From SMXL01 sp036985715 (GTDB lineage Bacteria; Bacteroidota; Rhodothermia; Rhodothermales; UBA10348), in contig BTQE01000018.1 of NCBI GenBank assembly GCA_036985715.1, positions 1-36,903 on the forward strand: a DNA stretch of 36,903 bases, given 5' to 3'. Position numbers and translations under genes: made by a program. Below, in pieces: positions 22,170-33,600 of this stretch. Positions within the stretch are counted from its first letter, which is position 1; every line of letters begins with the position of its first letter. Under the pieces are notes generated by a model, which worked only from the letters and a program-made list of their open reading frames with translations, ran no database searches and was not told where the DNA came from.

Positions 22170-22769
22170 TCAATCTCGGAAATGAGTTTCCAATAACGTT
22201 CGAAGGGCCCGTCGGGCTCGGTGAAGGCGTACGCGAACGGCTCCACCACTGATATCAAGCATCTTAGAGACATCTTCTGTCGAGAGTTCCTCGATATCAC
22301 GAAGGATAACCACTGCTCGGTATTCGTGCGGTAACTGATTGATGGCCTCATGAACGATGCGTTGCCGTTCGGATTTCTCAGCAAGCTGCTGGGGATTCCA
22401 TTTTTCAAAGGTTTGCGCGAACATCCCACGCGAAAACGTCGGTTGTAGTCGATCGACATCGTGCTCGTCCAACGAACTGAGTCGCCTCGATTTACGAAGA
22501 GATGCTCTGGCAAGGTTAATCCCGATGGCATAAAGCCATGTCGTGAACTTGGACTCCTTTCTGAAGGTGTCCAAACCCAGGTAAGCTTGTAGAAATGTTT
22601 CTTGCAATATGTTTTCGGCCTCGGCCTCGTCGTTGAGGATGCGCATGATAACTCGGAAGAGTCTGGGACTCTCCGATACGACGAGTTGCTCGAATGCCCT
22701 CTGATCGCCCTTCAGCAGCGCTTCAATATCAAACTCCGGCTGTTTGGAAAGATCACTCTGTTGCTTCAA
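22170..22769 (-). CDS. ECF-type RNA polymerase sigma factor
   Basis: 199 residues, with a TTG start at 22769 since no in-frame ATG is available. Region 2 contains FEQLVVSESPRLFRVIMRIL, then AENILQETFLQAYLGLDTFR, and the -10 recognition helix FTTWLYAIGINLARASLRK. Region 4 contains INQLPHEYRAVVILRDIEE and the helix-turn-helix STEDVSKMLDISGGAVRVRLHR. The linker between the regions is longer than average (about 50 residues). The next gene on the same strand is a zinc-finger anti-sigma factor. An out-of-frame nine-codon ORF (22753-22782) overlaps the TTG start. Confidence 0.87.
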   Translation of the reverse strand: MKQQSDLSKQPEFDIEALLKGDQRAFEQLVVSESPRLFRVIMRILNDEAEAENILQETFLQAYLGLDTFRKESKFTTWLYAIGINLARASLRKSRRLSSLDEHDVDRLQPTFSRGMFAQTFEKWNPQQLAEKSERQRIVHEAINQLPHEYRAVVILRDIEELSTEDVSKMLDISGGAVRVRLHRARRALRTLLETHFRD

Positions 22770-22782
22770 CGTCGATGTACAT
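22753..22782 (-). other. Nine-codon upstream ORF overlapping the sigma factor start
   Basis: ATG at 22782 (minus strand) opens MYIDVEATE and stops at 22753, in a different frame from the sigma gene, whose TTG start lies inside it. It may tune translation of the sigma factor, or it may be the true start displaced by a one-base indel. Evidence is positional only. Confidence 0.3.
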
Positions 22783-23116
22783 GAGTGGTAGATATATTGG
22801 AGACGTTACAAGTTAGTTGTTTTGTCGGAATCAACGAAGCATCGGAAGTTCCAATCAAGAGGTATCAGCCCGAAAGTGAATAACGAATATATCATGACAT
22901 GTAAATACAACTGAATTAAGTTCTGATTAACCAGGGCACATCTGAATGTCATATGTCGTATCATGCGAACCCAGAATAGACCAATACCGACCTGTATCGG
23001 CCAAATAGGATGCTTTTCGCCGGTGGTCGGCTGCGTAGTGATTCATGTTCTTTCGGACCTGAGCCTCGCACTCGACGCGTCGAATCACTGTACGTATTCA
23101 TCAAGAGCAATCAAGA
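22783..23116. other. Divergent intergenic region between ECF sigma and pyruvate dehydrogenase genes
   Basis: A 334-bp spacer between genes reading outwards, so it must hold both promoters. It is AT-richer around 22878-22930. Short repeats seen are TGTCATA/TGTCGTA in tandem near 22950 and a CCGA-CCTGTA-TCGG inverted repeat near 22990. I saw no RNA gene and no convincing ORF. Confidence 0.5.
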
Positions 23117-24289
23117 ATGGCAAAAGAGAAGCAGCGCAGCAAGACCATGGCGGATCGCTCATCGCAGAAATCAGAGGGGAGGGCTACGCGAAAACGTACC
23201 ACGAAATCTCCGAAGCCCACATCGGCTATCACGGATTTTCCATCTGAGATCAATATTTCACTCACGTTTGAAGCGTATCCGGCAGGGAAATACACCCACG
23301 GCGATTTGGACCTGGGTGATGATCAGGTCCTATCGATGTTCCAGAACATGCTTCTACAGAGGCGTTTTGAAGAACGCGCAGCACAGATGTACGGGAAGCA
23401 GAAAATCGGGGGATTTTTGCATCTTTATATAGGCCAGGAGGCCATATCAACCGGTTCTGCGGCGGCCATAAACGTCGGGTCGGATTCGGTGATAACAGCC
23501 TATCGCGATCACGGACTGGGTCTTGCACTTGGTATGTCGGCCAATGAGTGCATGGCGGAACTGTTTGGAAAAATCACAGGTTGCTCCCGCGGAAAAGGCG
23601 GTTCGATGCATTTCTTCTCAAAAGAATGTCGCCTATTTGGCGGGCATGGTATTGTAGGCGCCCACGTACCCGTCGGTGTTGGGGTTGCGTTCGCTCACAA
23701 GTACAAAGAAGACGGCGGAATTTGCCTCACCTATTTTGGAGACGGCGCCGTCGGGCAGGGGGCCGTTCACGAGGCAAGTAATTTGGCGTCACTTTACGAG
23801 TTACCCGCCATCCTCATTATCGAGAACAACGAGTATGCCATGGGTACGGCGATTCATCGAGCATTTGCCGAAACACGGTTTACCCATCACGCAGTCAGCT
23901 ACCACATGCCGGCGGCGGTGGTAGATGGAATGGATGTTTTCAGCGTGTGTAAGGCGATTCAGGTTCATGCGGATCTGGCTCGGCAGGGGAAGCCTTCCAT
24001 TCTTGAGATTCGAACGTACCGGTATCGAGGTCACTCAATGAGTGATCCCATGAACTACCGAACCAAGGAGGAGCTTGATTCGAAGAAAAACGAGGATCCC
24101 ATTCTCAGACTGAAAGCATACATTATTGAGAACAAGTTGGCACCGATCAAAACCCTGGATCAAATTGATGAGGAAGTGAAAGAAGTCGTCCTTCAGGCCG
24201 TCGAGTATGCAGAAGAAAGCCCGGCTCCTGAGTTGGAGGCGATTTACGAAAACATCTATGAGGAAAGCGACTATCCGTACCTGGCGTAG
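23117..24289 (+). CDS. pdhA: Pyruvate dehydrogenase E1 component, alpha subunit
   Basis: 390 residues. With the beta subunit it forms the thiamine-diphosphate-dependent E1 enzyme that decarboxylates pyruvate and acetylates the lipoyl arm of E2. The thiamine-diphosphate/Mg motif runs from GDGAVGQGAVHEA to IIENN (about residues 210-240); the substrate loop with RYRGHSMSDP lies near residue 305. IGQEAISTG and AYRDHGLGLALG are also typical of E1alpha. The N-terminal ~35 residues are very basic and disordered-looking (KKTT-type Lys/Arg/Ser), longer than in many homologues; an internal ATG at 23147 is an alternative start. It is the first gene of an E1alpha-E1beta-E2 operon. Confidence 0.93.
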   Translation: MAKEKQRSKTMADRSSQKSEGRATRKRTTKSPKPTSAITDFPSEINISLTFEAYPAGKYTHGDLDLGDDQVLSMFQNMLLQRRFEERAAQMYGKQKIGGFLHLYIGQEAISTGSAAAINVGSDSVITAYRDHGLGLALGMSANECMAELFGKITGCSRGKGGSMHFFSKECRLFGGHGIVGAHVPVGVGVAFAHKYKEDGGICLTYFGDGAVGQGAVHEASNLASLYELPAILIIENNEYAMGTAIHRAFAETRFTHHAVSYHMPAAVVDGMDVFSVCKAIQVHADLARQGKPSILEIRTYRYRGHSMSDPMNYRTKEELDSKKNEDPILRLKAYIIENKLAPIKTLDQIDEEVKEVVLQAVEYAEESPAPELEAIYENIYEESDYPYLA

Positions 24290-24339
24290 TTCAGGGGACG
24301 CTTTGATTCAAAGTGCACAGGATCGAATAGACAAAATTA

Positions 24340-25320
24340 ATGGCAGAACTTCAATTTAGAGAAGCAATCCGGCAAGCGATGGTGGAGGAGATGAGACGAG
24401 ATGAATCCATCTTCCTGATGGGAGAAGAGGTTGCCGAATACAACGGTGCCTATAAGGTGAGTGAAGGAATGCTCGCGGAATTTGGATCAAAGCGCGTCAT
24501 TGACACCCCGATCTCAGAGAACGGATTTGCAGGATTGGGAATCGGAGCTGCGATGAGTGGACTTCGTCCGATCATTGAATTCATGACGTTCAACTTTTCT
24601 TTTGTTGCAATCGATCAGATCATCAACAACGCCGCCAAGATCCGCTATATGTCGGGTGGTCAGTTCCGGGTGCCCATCGTCTTTCGCGGTCCGAACGGTG
24701 CGGCCGGTCAGCTCGGCGCCACGCATAACACCTCGACCGAATCCATTTTTGCTACGCTCCCGGGACTCAAGGTAGTTTCGCCGTCGAATCCAGATGACGC
24801 CAAGGGATTGCTGAAAACGGCTATTCGAGACGACAATCCGGTTTTATTTCTCGAAAGTGAAGTGATGTATGGAATGAAGGGCGATGTATCCGACGACGAG
24901 GACTACCTCATTCCCATCGGAAAGGCTCGGATCGCGAAGGAGGGGCAAGACGTCACTATTATCGCTCACGGGAAAAGTTACTGGGTGGCTCTTCAAGTGG
25001 CCGAAAGACTGGCTGCTGACGGTTACTCAGCCGAAGTCATTGACCCGCGGACGATTCGTCCCTTGGATATCGATTCGATCGTGTCGTCTATCAAGAAAAC
25101 GAATCGGTGCGTGATCATTGACGAGAGTACGCCGTTTGCTGGCGTCTCGGCGGAGATCACGTTCCAAATTCAGGAACGTGCGTTTGATTACCTGGATGCA
25201 CCGATCGCCCGTATCAACGCGAAGGACACTCCGGCACCGTTCGCGAAAAACCTGATGGAGTACTACATGCCTGGTGAGGATGACGCTTACGAAGCGTGTA
25301 GACAAGTGATGTATCTGTAA
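24340..25320 (+). CDS. pdhB: Pyruvate dehydrogenase E1 component, beta subunit
   Basis: 326 residues, the normal length. It contains LMGEEVAEYNGAYKVSEG near the N-terminus, the segment DTPISENGFAGLGIGAAM with the glutamate that activates thiamine diphosphate, FRGPNGAAGQLGATHNTS, and the C-terminal transketolase domain (VIDPRTIRPLDIDSI). The sequence resembles the PdhB of pyruvate dehydrogenase more than branched-chain dehydrogenase E1beta. It begins 50 bp after pdhA and ends 49 bp before the E2 gene. The order and spacing support one transcript. Confidence 0.93.
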   Translation: MAELQFREAIRQAMVEEMRRDESIFLMGEEVAEYNGAYKVSEGMLAEFGSKRVIDTPISENGFAGLGIGAAMSGLRPIIEFMTFNFSFVAIDQIINNAAKIRYMSGGQFRVPIVFRGPNGAAGQLGATHNTSTESIFATLPGLKVVSPSNPDDAKGLLKTAIRDDNPVLFLESEVMYGMKGDVSDDEDYLIPIGKARIAKEGQDVTIIAHGKSYWVALQVAERLAADGYSAEVIDPRTIRPLDIDSIVSSIKKTNRCVIIDESTPFAGVSAEITFQIQERAFDYLDAPIARINAKDTPAPFAKNLMEYYMPGEDDAYEACRQVMYL

Positions 25321-25369
25321 ATTTTATACACTATCAGAATACGAAAACCGATTTAGAGGCACGTTCCAA

Positions 25370-26722
25370 ATGGCGATTCCTGTCGAAATGCCGAAAATGA
25401 GCGACACCATGGAGGAGGGGGTCGTTGCGGCCTGGATGGCCGAGGAAGGCCAAGAAGTAGCGGCTGGTGATGTAATCGCCCAGGTTGAAACGGACAAGGC
25501 GACGATGGATCTCGAGGTCTATGATGACGGCGTGCTCCTCAAGCGAGTTGTCGAGGAGGGAGCTGCCGTTCCCATCGGTGGCTTGATTGCGGTATTGGGA
25601 AGTAAAGGAGAGGATGTGAGCGATCTTCTCGCGCGTTATGCCGGCAGTGGCGACGGGGCTGTTGCTGCAGCAAAACCGGTTGATGCCGGTACTGAGCCGT
25701 CCCAGGAGGAACCGGTACCTGAGGTGTCTGTGGGGTCCGCCGAGGCACCGTCGACTGAACAGACCGCGGTGAAAAGGTCTTCCGCCGAAACACGGGCATT
25801 GAAACGACCCGATCAAACGGGTCGCTTGAAGTCATCCCCGTTAGCACGCAAGCTAGCAGATGATCATGGAATAGACCTTGCGGCCGTGACGGGGACCGGT
25901 CCGGAAGGTCGAATCGTGAAAAAGGATATCGAGGCGCGAATTGGTGCACCGTCTTTAGAAACGGGTGAAGCGCCGACAGAACGCGGAGCCACACGAAGCC
26001 CCTCGTCACAAACCTTTCTCGACGGTGGATATGAAGTTGTCGCCATTTCACAGATGCGCAAGGCGATTTCAAGACGGCTTGCTGAAAGTAAATTCACGTC
26101 GCCACATTTTTATCTCACAGCAGACCTCTCGATGGAGCGGGCCGTGGCCGCCCGGAAGCAGATGAATGAGATAACGGAGGAGCAGGGCCTTGCCCGTGTT
26201 TCCTTCAATGATCTAATCACCAAGGCGTGCGCCCATGCACTTCGGGAGCACCGATGGGTTAACGCGTCGTATATGGAACAGGAAGGAGAGGTTCGTCTGC
26301 ATAATGATGTACATGTGGCTGTTGCGGTGGCCATTGAAGACGGATTGATCACTCCGGTGATTCGCCATGCGGATCAAAAAGGACTGTCCCAGATCGCTGC
26401 AGAAACAAAGGAACTCGCCGAACGAGCTCGTGCCAAACAGCTTCAACCGGAAGAATACAGTGGATCAACATTTACTACAAGCAATCTTGGCATGTTTGGC
26501 ATTGATGATTTTACCGCCATAATCAACCCGCCCAATGCTTGTATTCTGGCAATTGGAACGATTCGAGACGTTCCGGTGGTTGAGGACGGGGAAGTTGTAG
26601 CCGGCAAACGAATGAAAATTACGTTGTCCTGCGATCACCGTGTCGTTGACGGAGCAAGCGGAGCACGCTTTCTCGCCACGGTGAGAAATTATATAGAAGA
26701 CCCGATCACGCTACTTCTGTAG
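25370..26722 (+). CDS. pdhC: Dihydrolipoamide acetyltransferase, E2 component of pyruvate dehydrogenase
   Basis: 450 residues. One N-terminal lipoyl domain carries the lipoylated lysine K43 in VETDKATMDLEVY. A flexible linker rich in Ala, Pro and Glu follows, then the E1/E3-binding domain near 155-190 (SPLARKLADDHGIDL, GRIVKKDI), and the catalytic acyltransferase domain ending with the SCDHRVVDGA active-site motif. It takes the acetyl group from E1 and passes it to CoA. No E3 (lipoamide dehydrogenase) gene lies in this window, so that subunit is encoded elsewhere. Confidence 0.93.
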   Translation: MAIPVEMPKMSDTMEEGVVAAWMAEEGQEVAAGDVIAQVETDKATMDLEVYDDGVLLKRVVEEGAAVPIGGLIAVLGSKGEDVSDLLARYAGSGDGAVAAAKPVDAGTEPSQEEPVPEVSVGSAEAPSTEQTAVKRSSAETRALKRPDQTGRLKSSPLARKLADDHGIDLAAVTGTGPEGRIVKKDIEARIGAPSLETGEAPTERGATRSPSSQTFLDGGYEVVAISQMRKAISRRLAESKFTSPHFYLTADLSMERAVAARKQMNEITEEQGLARVSFNDLITKACAHALREHRWVNASYMEQEGEVRLHNDVHVAVAVAIEDGLITPVIRHADQKGLSQIAAETKELAERARAKQLQPEEYSGSTFTTSNLGMFGIDDFTAIINPPNACILAIGTIRDVPVVEDGEVVAGKRMKITLSCDHRVVDGASGARFLATVRNYIEDPITLLL

Positions 26723-26739
26723 CGTCTCTAATTCGCATC

Positions 26740-27582
26740 ATGAACACGGAGAGCTCTACCAGTGATCGAGGGCCAGAATACCGTCTCGCTCACATTTCCG
26801 ACATTCACTTTGGCCGAATTGCTCATCCAGCCATTGTCGAGTCACTGGTGTCCGAGATTAATGATTCGCAGGTGGACCTTGTCGTCGCGAGTGGGGACCT
26901 GACGCAGAGAGCCTTTCCTCATCAGTACCGGGCCGCAGCTCAGATGCTCGCTTCCTTCGACGCCCCTTCGATTACCATCCCCGGGAATCATGATGTATTC
27001 CCATGGTGGAGAACACTATCGCGGCTCTTCGATCCGCTCAGAAGGTATCGTCGGATGATAACTGACGATCTATCTCCTCAGTTCACGAAGGACGGTCTCG
27101 CCGTTTTGGGAATCAATTCGGCCTTCGGGAGAACCATCAAGGGCGGCAGGATCGACGACTCACAGCGACTTGCCATGAGGGCCTTTTTTGGGAGTCTGCC
27201 CGACTCCACGTTTCGTGTACTTACCGTTCATCATCATCTGACGGCGCTCGAGGCACTTGGCGATCACGACATCGCTGTTGAAGCCGAAGCCACCCTCACC
27301 TGTGCCGCCGAGATGAACGTAGATCTGGTTCTGTGTGGACATCTCCACGTTTCTCACGTTGCTCATGTCCAGGTATTACCTGGCGGGCACCCGCTCGTTA
27401 TCGCATCGGCCGGGACGGCCACGAGCAGCCGAGGAAGAAAACCTCACAAAAGAACAAATTTCTATAATCAAATTGTCGTACGGGAGAGACAGTTCGAAAT
27501 CGTCGAGCATCAGTTCAATCCCGAGAACCTGATCTTCGAAAAGGCGAGGACCACGGCGTTTGACCGCGTTCGCTCTCGGTAG
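26740..27582 (+). CDS. Calcineurin-like metallophosphoesterase (Icc/CpdA-like)
   Basis: 280 residues. All five metal-binding motifs are present: HISDIHFG (D-x-H), SGDLT, GNHD, the histidine of TVHHHL and the CGHLHVSH motif (G-H-x-H). This layout fits the class III phosphodiesterases that include Icc/CpdA (cAMP phosphodiesterase) and related enzymes. No signal peptide is seen, so it should be cytoplasmic. The start lies 17 bp after the E2 stop on the same strand; co-transcription with pdh is possible, although a functional link is not evident. The 3' end faces the giant minus-strand gene with 20 bp between them. Confidence 0.87.
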   Translation: MNTESSTSDRGPEYRLAHISDIHFGRIAHPAIVESLVSEINDSQVDLVVASGDLTQRAFPHQYRAAAQMLASFDAPSITIPGNHDVFPWWRTLSRLFDPLRRYRRMITDDLSPQFTKDGLAVLGINSAFGRTIKGGRIDDSQRLAMRAFFGSLPDSTFRVLTVHHHLTALEALGDHDIAVEAEATLTCAAEMNVDLVLCGHLHVSHVAHVQVLPGGHPLVIASAGTATSSRGRKPHKRTNFYNQIVVRERQFEIVEHQFNPENLIFEKARTTAFDRVRSR

Positions 27583-27602
27583 CCGTACCGGTCTCCATCA
27601 GA

Positions 27603-30600
27603 TTACCTGACCAGAACCATTTTTCCAGTTCCAACGAACACCGAGTCGTCGGTCCTGGCACGGATTCGATAGAGATAGGTGCCGGATGCGAGTCTCGAGG
27701 CATCAATGGAAATCTGCCTGCCAGACCCGGCGGGTACAAATCCCTCATCGACAGAAAACACCACTCGTCCCAACACATCCACGACCACCAGGCTGATTTC
27801 GGCCGCTTGAGGCAGATCGTAGAGAATGGTCGTCCTGGGATTGAACGGATTAGGGTAGTTTCCTCGAAGCTGAAATTTTCCGGGAAGATCGGAGGCTGGC
27901 CCGAATGGATCGACTTTCGTAGTGGGTAATGCAGGTAGTACACTTCCATCCGACAATACGATCCAGAGTCCGGCCGCGCGGTCGGGCCCCAGAGGATCCG
28001 GTACATTCAGAAAACCGGAGTGAAGTAGAATCGAGACCTCTCCTCCAAGACCTGAGAAGTCGAACCGGTACTGGTCTTGATAGTCAACAACCACATCCTG
28101 AACGAGATCGATCGTGTGTTGCTGCGGTGATATAACTATAGGTGCAAAGATTGACGGATTGACCGCACTCTCGAATTCAAGTATGTTCGAACCATCCAGC
28201 GAGATGCCGCGGATGGGTAAATCCGGGGCCGCACCGATGAACCCCAATCCGAGTTCGTCGGGTTGTAGGTTGTTCAACACATCGGTACTCAGGCTCAGCA
28301 GTCTCGGATCGCCTGAAACAGAAAGAACGAGTGCAGCGATAGTTCGCCCGCCTGGTGCAAGAGTGATCATTCCGCTGAAAAGATCCTGATCGATCGTCGT
28401 GTCTCTGATCGAGATGGGAACCTGTTCAGCCTGGGTTCCCGAAAGAAAAACCGACGCTGCTGATGTTGCAGAATTGAATGAGAGTTGAGAGACGACCGGT
28501 ATGCCGCCGATTTCAACCTGGAGATTTCCCGCATCTTCGAACGGATAGGCGCTGATGAACTGGAATTCCGCCTCTGCAGCGCCGAGGGATGAGTATCCGA
28601 TGCCCAGAATTTCGGACTGTGGCCCTAGCCCACCGCGTATATCCGATGCGATCAATTCGAGTCCTTCCGGAAGGGTTTGAATCGTGTGATCAAGACTGGT
28701 CGAAGACCAGGCCGAAGAAAAACTCCCGCTCGGGCGGGATAAGAGTCGAAGATCCGATGGTGTATCGATTCCATCCGCTTCGAAACGCGTAGATATGACA
28801 TAGTTCTGCTCCACAGGAATAATCTCGGAGCTCGTAACGGTCCAGCCAAAATCAAGGATGCTCCGGATCGTTACATTTTCTCCAACAGGAAGAGGTAATC
28901 CCTCTGCACCGAAAGGGCGTGCTCCGAAATGTCCTACTGACAGTTCCGTCTCTGGTACCCGAGGTGTCGTAAACGATAGTGCCAGGGGTCGATATGTGAT
29001 CTCGTCTCCCACGGGGAAGAAGAACGTATCTGTAGTTCGTTCAGGAGCATTCCTCGAGACATTCCCGCTTACGTGACTCCAGGTCGCAGCTGAAACAGAC
29101 CGCTCAAATCCTGATGAAGATCCTGGGAGCACGATCCGACTGCCTCCGGTTTCCAGAATGCCATTTTCAAGCAACAGTCTTCCGCCTAAGATGACAGCGA
29201 AAGGGCCTTCCCGCCCGACCATCAAAACCGTTCGAGGCTCGTTTCCAGACGTTGCTTCGAGGCTCAGATTCAAATCTTGAACAACGAGATCGTGAGATGA
29301 CTCAAGTATTTGCGTAGTGCCGGTAAAAGTCAGCGAGGTACCCGCATCAATCGACCCCGTCACAAACAGGTCGCCAGAAAGAGTCACACTTGGGCCTTCG
29401 AACGATCCGGCGATGAAGGTCGGGCCACCTGCTACGATGGACACGTCTCCCAATACACGACTTCCTTCCGCAATGGCAACCGAGTCAAGAGAGGTCAACA
29501 GCGAATTCTGAAAGCTCATGAGTGAGCCACCGGCTACATCAATCGTCTGGTTTGCACGAACGGAGTGTCCATTCAGGTCGAATCGCGAGTCAGAAGAAAT
29601 CGCGTTGAGTTGAAATGTCTTCACGTTCAAGTCACGATGGAGCAGGATATCTACATTGGTGTTGCTTAGAGCATGACCAAGATTAGCCTCGAAATTCTCG
29701 ACCTGGATTCCGGCTGGCAGGATTGAGTCATTCATTTGGAAGTCCCGATACCGCATGTTTACTCTAAAATCGATGGGTCCTTGTGCGATGTATCCGCTTG
29801 CGGATTCCATTGACAGGGGCGCATCCGAATCTACTTCGTCAAGGTTCATTGCCGCCCCTGACGCAAGGCTGAGGACAAAAGGGCCAAAATCGACGCTCCC
29901 GCTGAACAAACTAAACGCTCCCGATACCTGGATATCCGATGTCACTTCAAGGGTGTTGATGAAGCCGAATCTAGCACCGGCAAGAATTCCCAGGTTTCTG
30001 ATTGCGAGTGGATTCGCGGTGAGTTCAAATCCGGTAGTTAGCGTTCCGGGGCCAAAGCCAGAGTCCACGTTCGAATGACTTCCGTCATCTAAATCGTAGA
30101 ACACGTCATATTCACCCAGAGGCAAAGGGGGATGTGTGAGCGTTCCAGCACCCCGTCGAAGTAGCGTTGCACCGTCATTTAGGACGAGACGATCGGGGCC
30201 ACCAAGAACAAACACTCCGGCAAAGCGCCCAAATACAAGTCGTCCGGCCACCGAAATCGGCGATGAGTCTGCGGCGAGACGGGCCGTCCCATCGATAGTG
30301 AGATTGGTAATCGTGAATCCGTTTCCCACCCGAATGCTCGCGTCGCCTGATCCGTTAAGGACGACTTCTCCATATCGATCATCATCTGCCGGGAATTGCT
30401 CTGGGGTCGTTGGAAACAAGCCGCCTTTTGACGGAACAACGGGAACAGATGAGGACAATAGAACTGCCCCTCCCAGGGCCGTAAAAATACCGTCCGTCGT
30501 TCCGGAAAGAACCAGATCATTCATACCCAGGTCAACAACCCCGCTTTCAAGAATAAATGCCTGATTGTCGAGGATCATCTTGCGAGGTGTCTCGGTGAGC

Positions 30601-33600
30601 GATATGAACTCAATTACATCCGAAGTTCCGGCAGCGATTCTAAATCTTACAGAATGAAGTTCCAGGTCCTGTTCCAACTCGATACGCGTAGAGCCGGTAA
30701 TCAATAACTCCCCTGAATCGCCTGGTCCGTTGCCAAATAGGGCATCGGTTTCGTCGAACGGCGCAGTCGAGTTGGCTAGTCGAAAGACGCCGCCGTCAAT
30801 CGAGAGCACATTGTTTCCCAGAAACACGTCGCCGGCGTTCACGATAAACAATTCGCCAATGCGGGTATCCCCAGTCAGTACCAGATTGTCCGACGTCGAC
30901 TCGTTTGCATTGGCAGCGATACGGACTCTTGGAATCGGGGTGCTTGACGCCAATTCTCCGTCACCTTCAAACACGATGAAACCGCCGGACATCAGATTTC
31001 CCGGTCCTATCGAGGTGATAGAGATCGAGGCAGGGTCCGTGGCGGTGAACGAAGTTCCGGGAGAGAGTACAATATTTACCTCGTCGTTGATACGAAGACG
31101 CCCCCCCGTAAGAGCGACCGTACCAGAACCTCCAGAGTCGCCCACGTGAATGGATCTGGATATATCGAGCTCACCCCCTGTGAGACGTAATTCTTCGCGG
31201 ATACGTAAAACGGGCGCACCGGGAAGAGGTGGCGTGGCGGCTGCACCGCCACTTAATACGTGCAGACGATCGATAACCTGAATCCCTGCTATTTCAACGA
31301 GACTCTCATCCTGAGCGCTGCTAATCAGAATCGATTCGATGTAGCCGCTTTGTAGAGGGCTGACCAACTTGGCACCGGCTCCAGTAACGATCAAGTCGCC
31401 CGTTCCCAGTACGGTCCCATCGATCAAATGCGTGGTTTGAGGTTGAGCAAGCGTCAGATCGACCGCACTCAGGTTGAGACGCGCGCCCTCAATGACACGC
31501 AACGAGCCGTTAATCTGCGCATCGTCTTTGAGTTGCAAACCGAAAATCGGAGGCGTATTGGTAGCGTCAAAGGCATCGATCTCCAGATTTCGGGTGACAC
31601 CCGGTTGAAACTCAGGGCCTATGACGTAAATGTTGTTGAGCCGACCGGAGTAGGCTAGATCAAATGGAACCAAACCTGGATTGAATGTCAGTTCGCCAGT
31701 CGAATCGAAAAATCTACCGCCGTCATTTCGGCCTGGAGGACCGACACTGTCTTCCAAATTAATGCGGATTCCCGGCACGGCCTGACTTGTTGACGGTTCG
31801 ATCAACTTACCGGCAGCGTCAATACTGCCGCTTTCAAAGAACACGTCACCTGAAAACCGAAACGAAGGAGAAGGTCCAGTGAGCCGCAAGTGATCTGTAT
31901 CGTCATCCAGCGATACGTTAATCGACGCGAACATTCCGGCTCCTGAAAGAAAATGAGACACTGAGGGGTTTCCAGGCCCAACGAAACGAAACACGCCGGT
32001 ACCCGAAAGCGCTACGCCGTCGACATGCATGCCGGATGTGTTTCCACTACCCTGAAAGACAACCGTATTAGAGCCGATTCCGAATATGGTACCCGCCTCT
32101 ATCCGCAATGTCTCCGCCAGCGTTAGTACACCGGAATCAAGAATACTCACCGACGTGCCGTTCGTCGTGCTCCTGAGACGGCCCAGAGATAAGTCATTCG
32201 CATATTGGAACGTTTGAGATGTGCCACCTGCGAACTCAAAGGCTCCTGTTTCCGCAAATACCTGAGTTTCCGTTATCGTGATATTGCCCCGAACTTCAAA
32301 GGTAGCACCGTCCAATAGCGTGAACGACCCGGACCGTAGTTCTGTGTAACCATCAGAGCGAATCCGGGACGAAGGTCCGACGTCGATTGCTCCGGACGCC
32401 AGGACAAGAGACGATCCAGTCGATAGCGTGCTCCCGTTATTTATTCGGAGCATACCGTCTATCAACTCAACCCCCCCGGTCAGCGACAGATCTGCACCAA
32501 TATTGACCGACGGTCCACTAATTTCCAATTTTGGGAGCACGAGGCTGCTAAATCCGGAGAGACTGGTAGTACCTGTTCCTGAAAGTTGTAACGTAGTTCC
32601 CGCCTCGCCTTCCAATATCCCAGCAGAACGCGTCAAGTCACCATTTAAGGTTAACGTGGAGCCAGTCTGGAGTACGAGTGTTCCTTCATTCAGGTGGACG
32701 TCGCTATCAATCGTGATTGAGCCGGAAACGATCGCGCGGGTATCCGCTCCTTCGATCGAAAAAGCCGGGAGCACGAAACTGGGCGAGGGAGTCAATAGCT
32801 GAGTCTTATTACCCGCTGCGACCATGCCCGACAAGGGGAACGATGCAGATCCTGTAGACCAATCGAAGTCGTCGTTGAAACGTACTGCATTCGAGCCTAC
32901 CAGATTCAGGACCCCTTCGGAAATCAGTACGGACCCAGAAAATTCAATAATTCCTGCAGATGGGGTTTGGAAGTAGCCCGAGGATACGGAGGTAGTCCCT
33001 GACACAGTGACGTCGGCCCCATTGTCAATTGACAGGCCCCCGCCGGTAATATTTAGATCACGAAGAGTCGACGATGTACCGAGTCGAACATCAGACTCAG
33101 TAATGGAAAGGCCCGGAAGTGAGAGAGGCCCCACTCCGGAGATGGATCGAACACCGGTTCCCTTGAATTGTATCCTGCCGGCGACGTCGAGTAGAGTCGT
33201 TGAACCCAATTCAATACTTCCCCCACTCACCATTAAAGAGTTGACGGAATATGTAAGACTGCTGCTGGTAAACGTACTGGACCCATCAATCTCAAGAGTT
33301 GCCTCAGACCCGATGATCAGCGCAGAGTCATCTCCGGAAAGAACATCGCCATTTACTCGAACGTCTGAACCCGACAGGATTTCTACACGGGCACCAGGGT
33401 TGATCGTCAGATTTCCAGTCAGCGTCAGCCCGGTACCCAGGCTCGCTGCTCCGTTTACGTCCAGGTTGGGAAGTGAACCGGAACCGGCCCAGACGGTCGA
33501 TCCTAAAATTGCTATTCCTGAACCAGGCCCCCCTGAAATGATGCCGTCATTGCTGGCGGATGAAGATGTTCCCGAATCTGTCAAGTGAAAAGAAGACAGG

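Noticed and set aside
30136..33588. Several plus-strand ORFs of 120-193 codons opposite the giant gene
   Set aside because: They are antisense shadows, Ser/Pro/Arg-rich, created by the Gly/Ser/Leu-rich codons of the giant protein.
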